Part shown: positions 54,201-64,000 of the stretch, one piece after another
How the letters are laid out: the number at the start of each line of letters is the position of its first letter
How positions within the stretch are numbered: position 1 is the first letter of the stretch
Source of the DNA: Kalaharituber pfeilii
Taxonomy: Eukaryota; Ascomycota; Pezizomycetes; Pezizales; Pezizaceae
DNA length: 64,000 bases
Reading direction: 5' to 3'
Assembly: GCA_015179045.1 (NCBI GenBank)
Contig: WHUZ01000007.1
Span: 856,501 to 920,500, forward strand
Notes under the pieces: generated by a model
What the model saw: only the letters and a program-made list of their open reading frames with translations
What the model was told of the DNA's origin: nothing
Database searches by the model: none
Position numbers and translations under genes: made by a program

Positions 54201-56843
54201 TTCCTTGGCGTTCAGTCACGTAAGAAGTTTGTCTACGAGGAGGAACTGCGTGAGCATGTGAGGTATGATGGGCTGGAACTATACACAGCATTCTCGCGAG
54301 ATACTAGAGGCCTTGCGTACGATTCTGCCACTGGCGACTTGGTTGAAAAAGAGACCGAGCCACGATACCTTGATGTTGTCATTGTGGAGAAGGCAGGCCT
54401 CGTCTGCGATCTTGTGATGTCTACGAAGCAAGGAGGTCTTGGAGGCTACTTATACATCTGCGGATCGGTCTCTGTTTATGAGACTGTCATCAGTGGTATC
54501 CAGAAGGCCATATACAAGACAAGAGCAGTTACACAACAATCCGCCGAAGCTCTTCTTGCAACAGCATTTGCGGAACGCAGATTCATGTTGGATATCTTCA
54601 TGACCCTCGAGCAATGTCTCATAAAGAACCAGTTATTCCAATATCCGCACTATCTCGCCAGACAGGGCATCGGGACAAGGCAAAAATATGGATTGGCGTT
54701 CACGGCTCCGTGTACGATATTACCGCCTTTCTCCCCATCCACCCCGGAGGTTCCTTAATTGTCGCCGCAAGCGCAGGACTCGATGCATCCAAGACTTTTG
54801 ATGACCTCGCACATACGTCGAACCCGGAGGTTATGAGTTTACTATCAAAATATTTCATCGGATATCTCGCTCCGAAACCACAGTTCCATTCGCAGGAGTT
54901 GAGTAGCTTGTATGACAACTGGCTTGAATACCTCCGAACCTGTGTGGAAAGCTTGACGACGCTGTCGTTTGAAGTCAAGGCGATAATGGCGGATTCAAAT
55001 ATATGGTTCTCTGGCGGCATGTTGAATATGGGTGGTGTGAGGAAGTTTTACCAGTTCCAATCTAGGCTGATGCAGAATGGGTTTTTAACACTATTCGGGT
55101 CGAAGTAAGTTTCTATCCATTACCTTCATGCACTTTTTTTTTTTGTTCCCCCCAAAAAGCTAACAATCTCCGCTATTAGACTACAAGAACTTTTCGTGAA
55201 GCTCTCATTCACACTAGTTTCCGCCCACAACTCCGGCTCTCGTCTCCCGGATGTCATGGGTATGGTAGCACGTGCACAGTCATCCCCTGCATCCTCCTCC
55301 GCACAGAGGGAGATTGCTCAGATTGGAGAGTATGTTTGTGATAGCACTTCAGCACAGTCCCTCGAGAGGAGCATCATCCAGTACGCCCAAGCTGTTACAG
55401 AGTTGGACGTGCGGTTTTTGGAACAGGTCAGGGAGGAGATATGTACTGGTATGGACGCATTTGAGCTTGCTATGTCAATGAAGGGTGCTGCTGCTGAGAA
55501 ACAGGTCATTACCCTTCCCTCCCACATCTTTTATACTATGTCACGTTGCATATGCTAACACCTTGCGAAATGAACAGCGCATGTTCAAACTCGCTGCCTT
55601 CCTTGTCTCTATCCTTGAGCGCATTGCAGAGCGCCTCGAAACCTACTATGCCGAACTCGCTGCCCAATCCCTTTATCACCCCGAAATCGAGGATAATCCA
55701 GCCCGTGCACGATGGAACTTCATCAAACGCCGGATTCGTGACGGGTCGTTCTTCCTGTACACACAAGACATCTCGTTTGAGTCTGAGCACGAGAGGTTCG
55801 ATGCGGATGCCGACCTCCCGGAGACCTACAAACCAAGGGCCAGGAAGGCGAGAGAAAGTATTGGCTTCGGCCAGATCATTTCACAGGCGAATGAGATGAT
55901 AAAGCAAAGCTTTGATGCGCAACTACAGCAGCAATTAAGCAATGGTTCCCGCTTCCAAGGGGGTAGGCTAGATGATATCAATGAGATGGTAGCGGCCCCT
56001 CCTCGAAGACTCGCGGACGCCCATTCGCGCCGAGCAGAAGACTCCGGGCGGGGTGGATCCAGCTACGAAAAACATCTTGAGCGGAAAGCGGCGCATAGGA
56101 TGTCCTCGTTTCTCTCTGGAAACCTCAAAGCTATCCGCAGACTTAGCCGTGCAGCGCTGGATACGACGGCGCTGGAGCACGCAATGGCAACATATGGTGG
56201 GGCTCGGCCCGCAGCGCCAGCTCCCTTATCCAAGTCCAATGGTGTGGCGATGTCGGATACCGTGAGTCCCCGCTCCCGCAGCCGTGGTCCCTCTCTCAGC
56301 TCGCAAATGTCCTCCCCTACCGAGCATCGAGCTCGAAACACAAAGCAAGGCCCCACCGCCTCCCGCTCAGACACCTTTGACCCTGCATTCCGCGTCGAAA
56401 TGTCTCGGGAGCTTGTCGACCGCGGCCGTCAATTGCAAATGCAGCCTCTACCACCGCTCCCTCCACCTCAATCCCACATCCGCGCCGGCTCCGAGCTCTC
56501 AGAGCGCGAATACGCAATACGCAATGCTGCGGACCGGGCGAGGGGGCGTGAAACAGAGAAGTCTATGCAATCCTCAGCGGGAGTCCGATCCGCATCGAGG
56601 GAAAGTAGAGCGTCGAGTGCGACTCGTTCGAACATCTCGCCACCGAGCTCGGCGAGGGGGCCAATGATGTTACCGGGGTCACCAAGGGACTCGGTGGCAT
56701 TGAGTAGGAGGAATACGAACGCGACGGCGACAAGGAAGCAGAGTGTGAGTTCTTCGGCGTCCGGTGGAACTGAGGGGGACGCGATGGCAAGAGCATTGGA
56801 GGCATTGAGGGCGAAGGGAAGGATTGGGATGGGGAGCTTCTGA
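51262..56843 (+). CDS. Fusion enzyme: IDO-like haem dioxygenase + P450-reductase-type FAD/NADPH module + cytochrome b5
   Basis: Nine exons: 51262-51408, 51476-52341, 52397-52531, 52602-52906, 52964-53514, 53570-53989, 54049-55104, 55180-55504 and 55578-56843. With one base added near 54149-54156 and one near 54603-54608 the CDS is exactly 1,691 codons. Residues about 70-500 resemble indoleamine 2,3-dioxygenase: GRPLPHLTQYDVSIYN, LPLNHRAFIAAIEQF and GTHRYKVYGFLE, whose His (about 483) fits the proximal haem ligand. About 548-800 is a P450-reductase-type FAD domain (GPGDRLAIMPLN; PRTYSISS). About 830-990 binds NADPH (GSGVAPFRGFW, spanning the first break; YLYICGSVSVYE). About 1000-1075 is cytochrome b5 (ISALSRQ...HPGG). 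No FMN/flavodoxin domain is present. The C-terminal 600 residues are helical then Ser/Arg-rich and unassigned. Electron flow NADPH-FAD-b5-haem and oxidation of an indole-like substrate are inferred. Confidence 0.82.
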
Positions 56844-59327
56844 TGAGGAGGCCTGTGAGGTGGAGTGGGAAGAGTGGGGCTAGGAATTGATTGGGTCCTT
56901 TTCTAATTATTTCTTCTTAAGGGTAGGGGCTATAGCGGAGATGGACTGCTGGATTGGAGGTCTCCTGCTATTCCTCCTGGTTTCATTATTTTGTTTCTGG
57001 GCGTATTTAGGAGTTTCATTTTAGTATTTGTCACTGAACGTGTGATAATGTAGAGATGCATGTTTAGCAGTTAAAAAAATCTATTATGTCCTCTTTTTGA
57101 TACTTGACGCCATATATCACGCATGTTTTTTGCAAGCCCTGGAGGTTGAATTGATGTCCATGTACGGCTGTAAGTCTATGAACTGTACACGGACCTATCG
57201 AAATCGCAATTGGTAGGAGGGCGGTCCTAAACATTGAATCCGTGACAATAACTCAGAGAAGAGTGGCCCCAAGGTATAGTCCTGTTAACTGAAAACCAGA
57301 AAAATCTAATTAGCTAAAATTGAAACACTGGATTCTCGTTTAGCGTAGGTGCATAATTTGCAAACATGATAATACTTCAGTGTCGACTGATCTTGGGTTC
57401 CAGCGAGTGCATGCATATTTGATCGTAGATATCTCAGTCGGAAAAACAACGACCCCATTCAATATCAGCTACGTTAGTCTGATTCTAATTGATATCACAA
57501 TTTCACCGGACCAGAGAAGTTATCGAGCAGCTCGTCCCATCGCGAACTGGGTCTGTACTTAGTACCTGGATTGACGGAAACGTTGAATCCAGGCGATTCA
57601 TATTTGAAGTAAGTTGCTACTATAGTCACCTGCCATAACAAAAAAAAATAAAAAAAAAATAAAAGGAAAGGTTCAAGTTTTAGGATAGGGGGGTTAATGA
57701 GGTAAGGTTAGTGTCGAAACGTTTGCACAGGTATCTCAATATTGTACGTTCGGGGAATATTGGAGTTTAATTTAGCCCCATGTAAATAAAACGGGCCAGG
57801 TAACCACTCCCGCATCCCCCGGGGCGTGCAATAAGCTAGCTTGATAACTAGCCCTACCAGGTCTTCTGCTTTCACCCCGCCTTTTGTGGACATATGAAAT
57901 CATGTTGAATAACTACAAGTAAGGAAGCAGCATTGTCGTTATGTACAGTACATAGTGAGGTGACAAAGTTTTCCGCGATCAACTTCCGGGCTGGAGTGTG
58001 GAAAATGCTAGTGGAGTTACCAGTACATACTAATGAACTAAGACTTGTGCATATCCCGGATTGCATGGTCCTTCACGAAATTGGTTAACTCTGTTTCGAT
58101 GTCGGTTACGCGGTGAACGAGTGGTCTCGTGCCAGTGAATCGAAAGTTAAAAATCCGTCTCTACTGGTGTCCACGTCCAACAACTAAATATCAAACGGAA
58201 ACGCAGAGGACGCACCAGCTACCGCCCAACTAATTTCAATATACCAAGTAGCTTGAATTATTATATTTACAACCAACTCACTGCTAACCTCAGCAGTTTC
58301 AAGATAGTCTTTTGTAGCACTGTAGCTTTGATGCTACATGTAGCGAGGCATGAGCAAAGGTTGAATCTCAGGTAATCCCAAATATCCGGCTTTTGCACTT
58401 ATCACATCGCTCCAAAAAGAGCCAGTTTTTATTCTCCCGCATTGCGGTGTAGAACCGGACATTGCGATTTCTCATGGATGTGAAGGTGCCTTATTGTCAG
58501 GTGCTAGGAAAATCCCTATTACCGTTGATCCCCCGGCCATTTGATGTTGGCATGCATGGGGTGATGTAGAAAGAAAACGATAGTTCCGGGATTTACCACT
58601 CGTGAAACCGACACTTTATTGACACGTTTGCCAATCCAATCTTGGGGAAATACATAGATGGATTCTATGTATATCTGTGACACACAATAGTCCTAACTAG
58701 ACAGTTCCAAGCCGGAATAGAGGGTGCTCAATTTATAGAACCCTAGCTGAATATTTCAAGTACACCATGGAGCGTTTGTATTCCCCGATAACTGTGGAGG
58801 ATGGAATATAACAGTAATTTCCAGAACGCCCATATGGCGAAGGGGTCAGGAATCTATGCACGGCAATTGCTCTGGTAGCATTAATATTCGTATACCTGAG
58901 GTCAAGTTTGTTGGTTTTTCCGTTAGCGCTGCACGTCAGATGACATCTTCGTTATTGGGATCGTGATTGTACCCACCACACCTGTACTGTATATAAATGT
59001 CTTGAGCATAAACTTCACCCTTGTTCTCGGGTAGGCGTCTAAACACCTATGTCTCTCACTTACCACAGGGTGCAACTGATTGCTGGCATACACACAAGCA
59101 TGCACTTTGCGGCAGAGTAAGGCTGCTCTTGCATTCGAAGGCCGACCCCGTGCAGCAGCCAGTGCCGGAGCAGAGACGCCTGTCCGCCCGCGTGCTGCTG
59201 TATGCCTCCTCCGCATTACATGTAACGCGCAGCAACAGCTGAAAGACGTGCCTTTCACTGCCCTCAAGTTGAATTGAGGTCTCTCATTAGAATTGCTCCT
59301 CTCAAGGCCATAACATCCTATATAGTT
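56844..59327. other. Intergenic region
   Basis: AT-rich DNA without recognisable genes. A/T-rich low-complexity sequence lies near 57640-57663, and a GC-richer patch at 59130-59220 has overlapping frames but no domain. Confidence 0.45.
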
Positions 59328-60704
59328 ATTGACTCCCCAGTTATCCTACCCGTTCCACTCATCGCTCTTCTTGGTTCAACAGCGGACGCACACACATATG
59401 TAATTTTATATATATATATCAGTGATCGCATGCCGCCCTTGGGGCTATGGCGTTACACATATGTGAGAGTAAGCTCCCATATACACCTTCGTGGTACCCG
59501 CTTTCACCCTTATTGACATAGACATATTCAAGTCATGCACGAGAATTCACTGATACTGCCATTATAAGTAATCTATCTAAATGGTGTGTTAATCAAAGAA
59601 CATTCAACTACGTCAGGTTCAATGGCCCATCACTGTCTGGGCTCTGGATACCAAAATTCCCCTGTGCGCGGCTTGGAACGCAAAGATATGAGGTGCAACA
59701 TTCTTGGTGACATTCCTACAGCTGGAGCACTCAAAGCTCTCCCGAACAGTATTATCTCGTCGGAATGGTATGCCCTATTTCGGCTCCAGTAAGGTACTTG
59801 TGAATGCTCTCACTGACGTAAACAAAGATATCTCGCCTAACCCACCACGTGCCAACTCATGGGTGAAGATTTTCGAGGACGGTGAATATGCGGCCAATAA
59901 ATGGGCTGTTGTTCCCAAACTCGTCACCAACAGATGTGTCCACTCGGTTAGAATTCCTCCAGGAGTCAAAATCGAGCAGTATCTTCTACGGCCAGAGTCC
60001 ATAACTTCACGAGGTCGAAGCTGCCCACACTGCAAATGCCAATAGAGGAGTGCAGCCCTACATGGAGTGCATTCAGATTGAAGTGACTGGTTCTGGAACA
60101 TTCAAACTTCCTGAGGGTAATTTGTTCCCTGGGGCTTACTCTTATTTTGATCCTGGTATTGTCTACAGTCTCCACTATACCCAGACTGGAACTCTATACA
60201 ACGTGCCTGGGCCTACTGTGTACGTGTTCGTATCATCTTTGAGAAATCGATTATTCTGCTTATCCCGATATCAATAACAGCTGGTCTGGTGCAGATCCAT
60301 CTGTCATCAACCCTCCCTTTGTTGGTCGTAATAAGGGGCCTCTTACCGTTGAGCGCTGGTCTTCTTGGGCTGGATCCGACAAAGTTCTTATCAGGGTTGG
60401 GGCGGACGGCGTCACTACAAAGTCTCCGTATGTTCCATCATGGCCAAGTACTACCCACTACCACTACTCATGTCCACAACCGCTGCGGTAACTAGTGCCT
60501 CAAGTCTCACAGCACCACCTTCCCATTCCACCGGGACCAGCTCACCACCAGCTGCAGTCACCACGTCCAGTGCTCCGCCAACAAGTGGGACTGTGCCATA
60601 ATAAGGGGCAATGTGATGGCATTAGCTACAAAGGGTCTATGCAGTGTCAGAACCCACATACCTGCATGACGGTCAATGACTACTACCTCAAATGCCAAGC
60701 ATAA
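59328..60704 (+). pseudogene. AA9 lytic polysaccharide monooxygenase with CBM1, disrupted
   Basis: Intact relatives oxidatively cleave cellulose using a copper held by the N-terminal histidine. A signal-peptide-like SPVILPVPLIALLGSTADA precedes HTYV, the mature start. A SINE-like insertion follows at once (59402-59454 plus duplication). Later pieces match AA9: SPVRGLERKDMRCN; SWVKIFEDGEYA; HSVRIPPGVK; YLLRPE; then HEVEAAHTANANRG in another frame; YMECIQIEVTGSGTF; PGAYSYFDPGI; VPGPTVY. A Ser/Thr/Pro linker and a CBM1 (GQCDGISYKG; CQNPHTC; NDYYLKC) close the gene at 60704. Frame changes occur near 59780, 60015 and 60590, and no in-frame ATG precedes the signal peptide (an ATT sits where one is expected). 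The combination argues for a pseudogene even allowing for sequence errors. Confidence 0.85.
59392..59464 (-). mobile_element. SINE-like mini-retroposon, copy 3, with 10-bp target duplication
   Basis: The direct repeat ACACATATGT at 59392-59401 and 59455-59464 flanks the insert. On the minus strand the insert reads CGCCATAGCCC-CAA-GGGCGGC, TGCGA, CTGATA and an A/T-rich tail. The duplicated target is part of the codons for the mature AA9 N-terminus (His-Thr-Tyr-Val). After the second copy the sequence continues with GAGAGTAAGC, a plausible original exon end and donor. Confidence 0.83.
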
Positions 60705-61404
60705 AGGAATTACTGCAGTAATTGTCAATTGCAAGCGAATAAGAAAGATTGAGTTATCTTGTATTTTTTTCAGTTATCTGGAATGCAAGATGGTTTCCTA
60801 CTGGGTGTTCACTAGAGATATCAGGATGGTTTCGGTCCGGAGGGGGCACAGCAATTTTCCAGTTAACGTTATACCGTGAACATTGTAGTAGAAAGGATTA
60901 CACTTATTTAGCTGCGCGTGCACCTCCAGCCTTGGCGCATTCCTCATTAGGAACTAACTTCCCACTCAGGCAAGCCAGGCTCCGCTTGGGTAATCGTGAC
61001 CTATTTCCCACATAGCGTAGCTGCTCCACCGTCGATCGCAGATGATGCACATTTCACATCACCATGACACGCATTTTCCCGCGTAATGCAGGCACAAAGC
61101 CGCAGCGCGAAGCAAGTGTCTGGTTTGCCCAGATGCAGCAAACGAACAACGAAAAAGCGCCCATGCGTTGCGGCGGCGGGTTAATTGTGGCAAGGTCGAC
61201 CCAAGGCTATAGATTCCGGAAAGCGAACTGACGTTGAACTTTCCGATTGGGGCTATATTAAATACTCCGTTGGCGTTCGATCCGCGGGCGTAGCGCATTA
61301 CCGTTTGCCTTGCCTTTACCTGCTGCTTGGAGTTTTTGCAAAGCTGAAAAGGTTTAACAACACCTTACGTACCGAAACTTGCTCAGCATTCTGTTATATA
61401 AAGC
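60705..61404. other. Intergenic region upstream of the short-chain dehydrogenase
   Basis: No gene or repeat recognised. A TATATAAAG lies only a few bases before the proposed start codon at 61405, too close to serve as its TATA box unless translation starts further downstream. Confidence 0.45.
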
Positions 61405-62966
61405 ATGCTAGCCAGGTACCACAAGTTTGCTCTGAGACAATTCTCATCCATCACCTCGACCACCACCGCTGCAGCAAGGATCGGAGCACCGGTACTACTA
61501 TTCCAGCAGCGTTTTCTTGCCATTGCGAACGGAAAGCCTGGCCACGTCGGCCCAACTATCATAGCACACACAAATCCACCAATTCCTGAGATCAAGAAGC
61601 TCTACTACAGCACCGAAAGCATGTCTGGAAAAGGCGGCGAATTCAAGGCGGAGATACCGAAGCAGACGCAGGATCTACCTGGGTGAGTTATTGTTGTGCA
61701 TAATGAAGTTTGCAGAGTTAATAATATAGCATATTTGTATTTCTGATCAAAGAACTGATACATATACTGAGGGATATCCAACAGGACGGAGAAAGAAATG
61801 ACTCCCTCCTCCGAGCCCATCAAGCTAGAAGGCCCCGGCCAGTTCCGCGAGTACAAGGGCGTCAACAAACTGAAAGATTTCAAGGTCATCGTTACCGGAG
61901 GAGAGTACGTTCCGCATTTCCCCTTATACTCCCCAATCCCTTTCCATATCTGAGTAGAATTTCGGCTGACACTTCTCTTCTAGCTCCGGCATCGGCCGTG
62001 CTGTCGCCGTCCTGATGGCACGCGAAGGCGCGGACGTGACCATCGTGTACCTCCCAGAGGAGCAAGAGGACGCCGAGTACACCAAGACCCTCGTCGAGAA
62101 GGAGGGCCGCTCGTGCCTATGCCTTCCATTCGACCTCATGGACGTCAAGAACTGCAAGACGGCCGTTGACAAGCATGTCGAGAAGTACGGACGCATCGAC
62201 GTTCTGGTAAACAATGCGAGCAAGCAGATGATGTGCAAGGACTTTGCAGAGATCGATTTAGGTTCGTTCTGCTCTTCAATATTCCCCATTCCCCATCACA
62301 TCCCCACTCCCCCAGCATTTCCACCCAGGCCACCTCTCTAGATGTGAGGTCATTGGCCAAAAATCAAGCTAGTAAAGGGACTTGCTTATATGCCTTGTAG
62401 ATAATGTCGAATCTACCTTCCGCTCAAATATCCTCCAAATGTTTGCAATCACAAAATTTGCAATCCCGCATATGAAGAAAGGCTCCTCCATCATCAACAC
62501 CACCTCCGTCGTTGCATTCCGCGGCTCTTCCAGTCTAATCGACTACGCCGCCACAAAAGGCGCCATTACCTCTTTTACCCGTTCCCTTGCACAGAACTTG
62601 CTTCCCAAGGGTATCCGTGTGAATGCGGTTGCGCCGGGTCCAGTGCACACGCCTTTGCAGCCGGCGTCTAGGCCTGCAGAACAGATGGAAGCGTTCGGGT
62701 CGGGCTCGATGTTGGGAAGGCCAGGGCAGCCGAGTGAGGTGGCACCAAGCTTTGTGTTTTTAGCAAGCGCAGAGGGGACCTTGTACCATGGGCAGATTTT
62801 GCACCCGTATCCATTGGGGTAAGTTCTCGGCATCTTGTGCAACTGTATTGGATGTAGGCTAACCATTTTGCGATGTCTGAGTGACTAAATCGCCTCTAGA
62901 TATAAACACAATGTGAGATTGGTAAGGTGCAGAAGGTGTGGGGCCACGTTTCTTCCAATGGCATGA
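61405..62966 (+). CDS. Short-chain dehydrogenase/reductase (glucose/ribitol dehydrogenase-like)
   Basis: An NAD(P)-dependent oxidoreductase of the classical SDR fold. Exons: 61405-61682, 61785-61904, 61984-62261, 62401-62818 and probably 62900-62966, giving about 386 residues. The cofactor motif TGGDSGIGRAVA (about 129-140), NNAS (about 209) and catalytic YAATK (about 273) with the upstream Ser are all intact. VNAVAPGPVHTPL and GQILHPY at the end place it in the extended YghA/YhdF-type group usually annotated as glucose-ribitol dehydrogenase-like. The N-terminal 60 residues (MLARYHKFALRQFSSITS) are Arg/Ser-rich without acids, suggesting mitochondrial import. The final exon is uncertain: relatives end in HPNGG-like sequence, whereas the best splice here gives a basic tail. 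It lies between two broken AA9 genes. The substrate is not predictable. Confidence 0.9.
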
Positions 62967-63270
62967 ATTTGCTCTGAATGAACGCTCGACAGGTTGTAGG
63001 TACACTTTATATAGAAAAATAATAATGTATCATTTTTCCTTTCCGCAGCAACAAAGCAAAGTTGTGAAGCACTTACAAACATCGACCTACAATCCCCAGT
63101 GACAATCAAATACAAAGATTGCCACCCTGCACAAAATTTTTCAAATATGCCAGAGCCATAGAAACTCCGTGTGAACAAAATATATATACGTATCATTATT
63201 CCGATATGCCTATAAACGTTCGTTCATGTTAGCAGCCACCGCAGGACCTTCCGAAACTCTATTGACTCAA
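62967..63270. other. Convergent intergenic gap
   Basis: About 300 bp of AT-rich sequence between the 3' ends of the dehydrogenase and the second AA9 pseudogene. Nothing recognised. Confidence 0.5.
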
Positions 63271-64000
63271 CTATCCACTGAAGGCGGAGGGGCCAGGCAT
63301 CTTGTAGCTACTCGAGACGGGGTAGTACACGTTACTTAATATTAACCAGGGTCATTTGCGGAATATAACTTGGGAAAGAGACTGTTGCAGGACTGGCGCT
63401 TCCACCCTCGGTAACTTTTAATTTGAGCGCAGGCAACATAGAATTGAGCTAAACCTCCGCGTTACTTAATATGTATGATGTCTGCAATCAAGGAGGGTGC
63501 TTCAGGTGAGGGCATGCAAGGCATGGAATGGAGGGCAATGTGCTCAATAGGGAGAAGGTATCCACCAGCACGGATGGAGCTTGGGACGCAGAAGGCGAAC
63601 TGGGACTAAGTTGTAATAGTATTTGAGGCCAGGGTATCAAGGTCCAAAGAGAAGATCATCATGCTATCGGTATTCGGCCAGGTCATCTGTGCACCAGTAA
63701 ACACCGGCCCAAGCTCAAAAATTCTTGAACCACCCCTGGGATCCATGAAAGCTGCTGACAGAACCAGGCGCCTCTGCCATGTAAACCAGCAGCGGTCCCA
63801 CATGGAGGATAGCCTGCTGCATAGCAAACCCGACTGGACCCGGCTGCGATGGTAGCGGTTTGTTTATCCGCCGGACCTGGCCCGGTGTTGCGACGGAGGT
63901 CATTGGAGCCGACGTAGACGGAAGAGTTCATGTTCATACTTTTGTAGACGTACTGGTATTCGCCAGTGCTGGGGAAGGAGGAATCATGTTAATATCCTTG
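63271..64000 (-). pseudogene. Second AA9 lytic polysaccharide monooxygenase, disrupted, 5' end outside window
   Basis: Reading from the right edge, recognisable AA9 pieces appear in order: EYQYV and VGSNDLRRN (normally a cysteine where the second Arg stands); HVGPLLVYMAEA; GWFKN and ELGPVFTGAQMTWPNTD; CVPSSIRAGGYLLPIEHIALHS; GGLAQFYVACAQIK; and MPGPSAFSG before a stop at 63271. The pieces lie in different frames (breaks near 63840, 63730 and 63395). A TAG at 63606-63608 is in frame between otherwise contiguous AA9 sequence. A region between ALHS and GGLAQF may be an intron. There is no CBM1. With a nonsense codon, several frameshifts and a lost conserved Cys, it is probably nonfunctional. The N-terminal copper histidine lies outside the window. 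Confidence 0.78.

Overview
The window is nuclear DNA of a filamentous ascomycete (Pezizomycotina). Nearly every gene is split by short introns (45-144 bp) with GTRNGT donors and CTAAC-like branch sites. The gene set also fits: a fungal HRD1, a GH18 chitinase, a GH81 glucanase, AA9-CBM1 cellulose oxygenases and a fungal Myb-like factor. The genus cannot be read from the sequence.

Layout. 0-2.4 kb: ACSS3-like acyl-CoA synthetase (-), running off the left edge. 4.5-7.7 kb: the ER ubiquitin ligase HRD1 (+). 9.1-11.3 kb: Myb-like DNA-binding protein (-). 15.7-18 kb: MFS transporter (-). 19.75-20.13 kb: a Tc1/mariner deletion derivative. 22.2-24.3 kb: a large secreted protein (+). 24.9-28.4 kb: a mobile-element cluster around an intron-containing tRNA-Leu(CAA), with a LINE 3' end, a SINE-like insertion, a long hairpin and two nested inverted-repeat elements. 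29.8-33.1 kb: an unrecognised 1,068-residue protein (-). 34.3-36.1 kb: GH18 chitinase (-), divergent from 40.3-43.1 kb: GH81 endo-1,3-beta-glucanase (+). 44.3-48.8 kb: two unrecognised disordered proteins (-). 51.3-56.8 kb: one 1,690-residue protein (+) joining an indoleamine-dioxygenase-like haem domain, a P450-reductase-type FAD/NADPH module and cytochrome b5. 59.3-64 kb: a short-chain dehydrogenase (+) between two broken AA9 lytic polysaccharide monooxygenases.

Two things stand out. First, the dioxygenase-reductase-b5 fusion looks like a haem oxygenase carrying its own electron supply. Second, a very short SINE-like family has a core of about 36 nt with a hairpin and A-rich tail. It occurs three times, each copy flanked by a 10-14 bp target duplication. 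One copy sits in an AA9 gene immediately after the codon for the copper-binding N-terminal histidine.

Caution on sequence quality: five otherwise well-preserved genes need one or two extra bases to stay in frame, several of them at G/C runs. Small frameshifts here may therefore be assembly errors. The AA9 copies carry more kinds of damage (an insertion, a nonsense codon, lost key residues), so they are more credible as real pseudogenes. Spliced models were built by hand from splice signals and family motifs.
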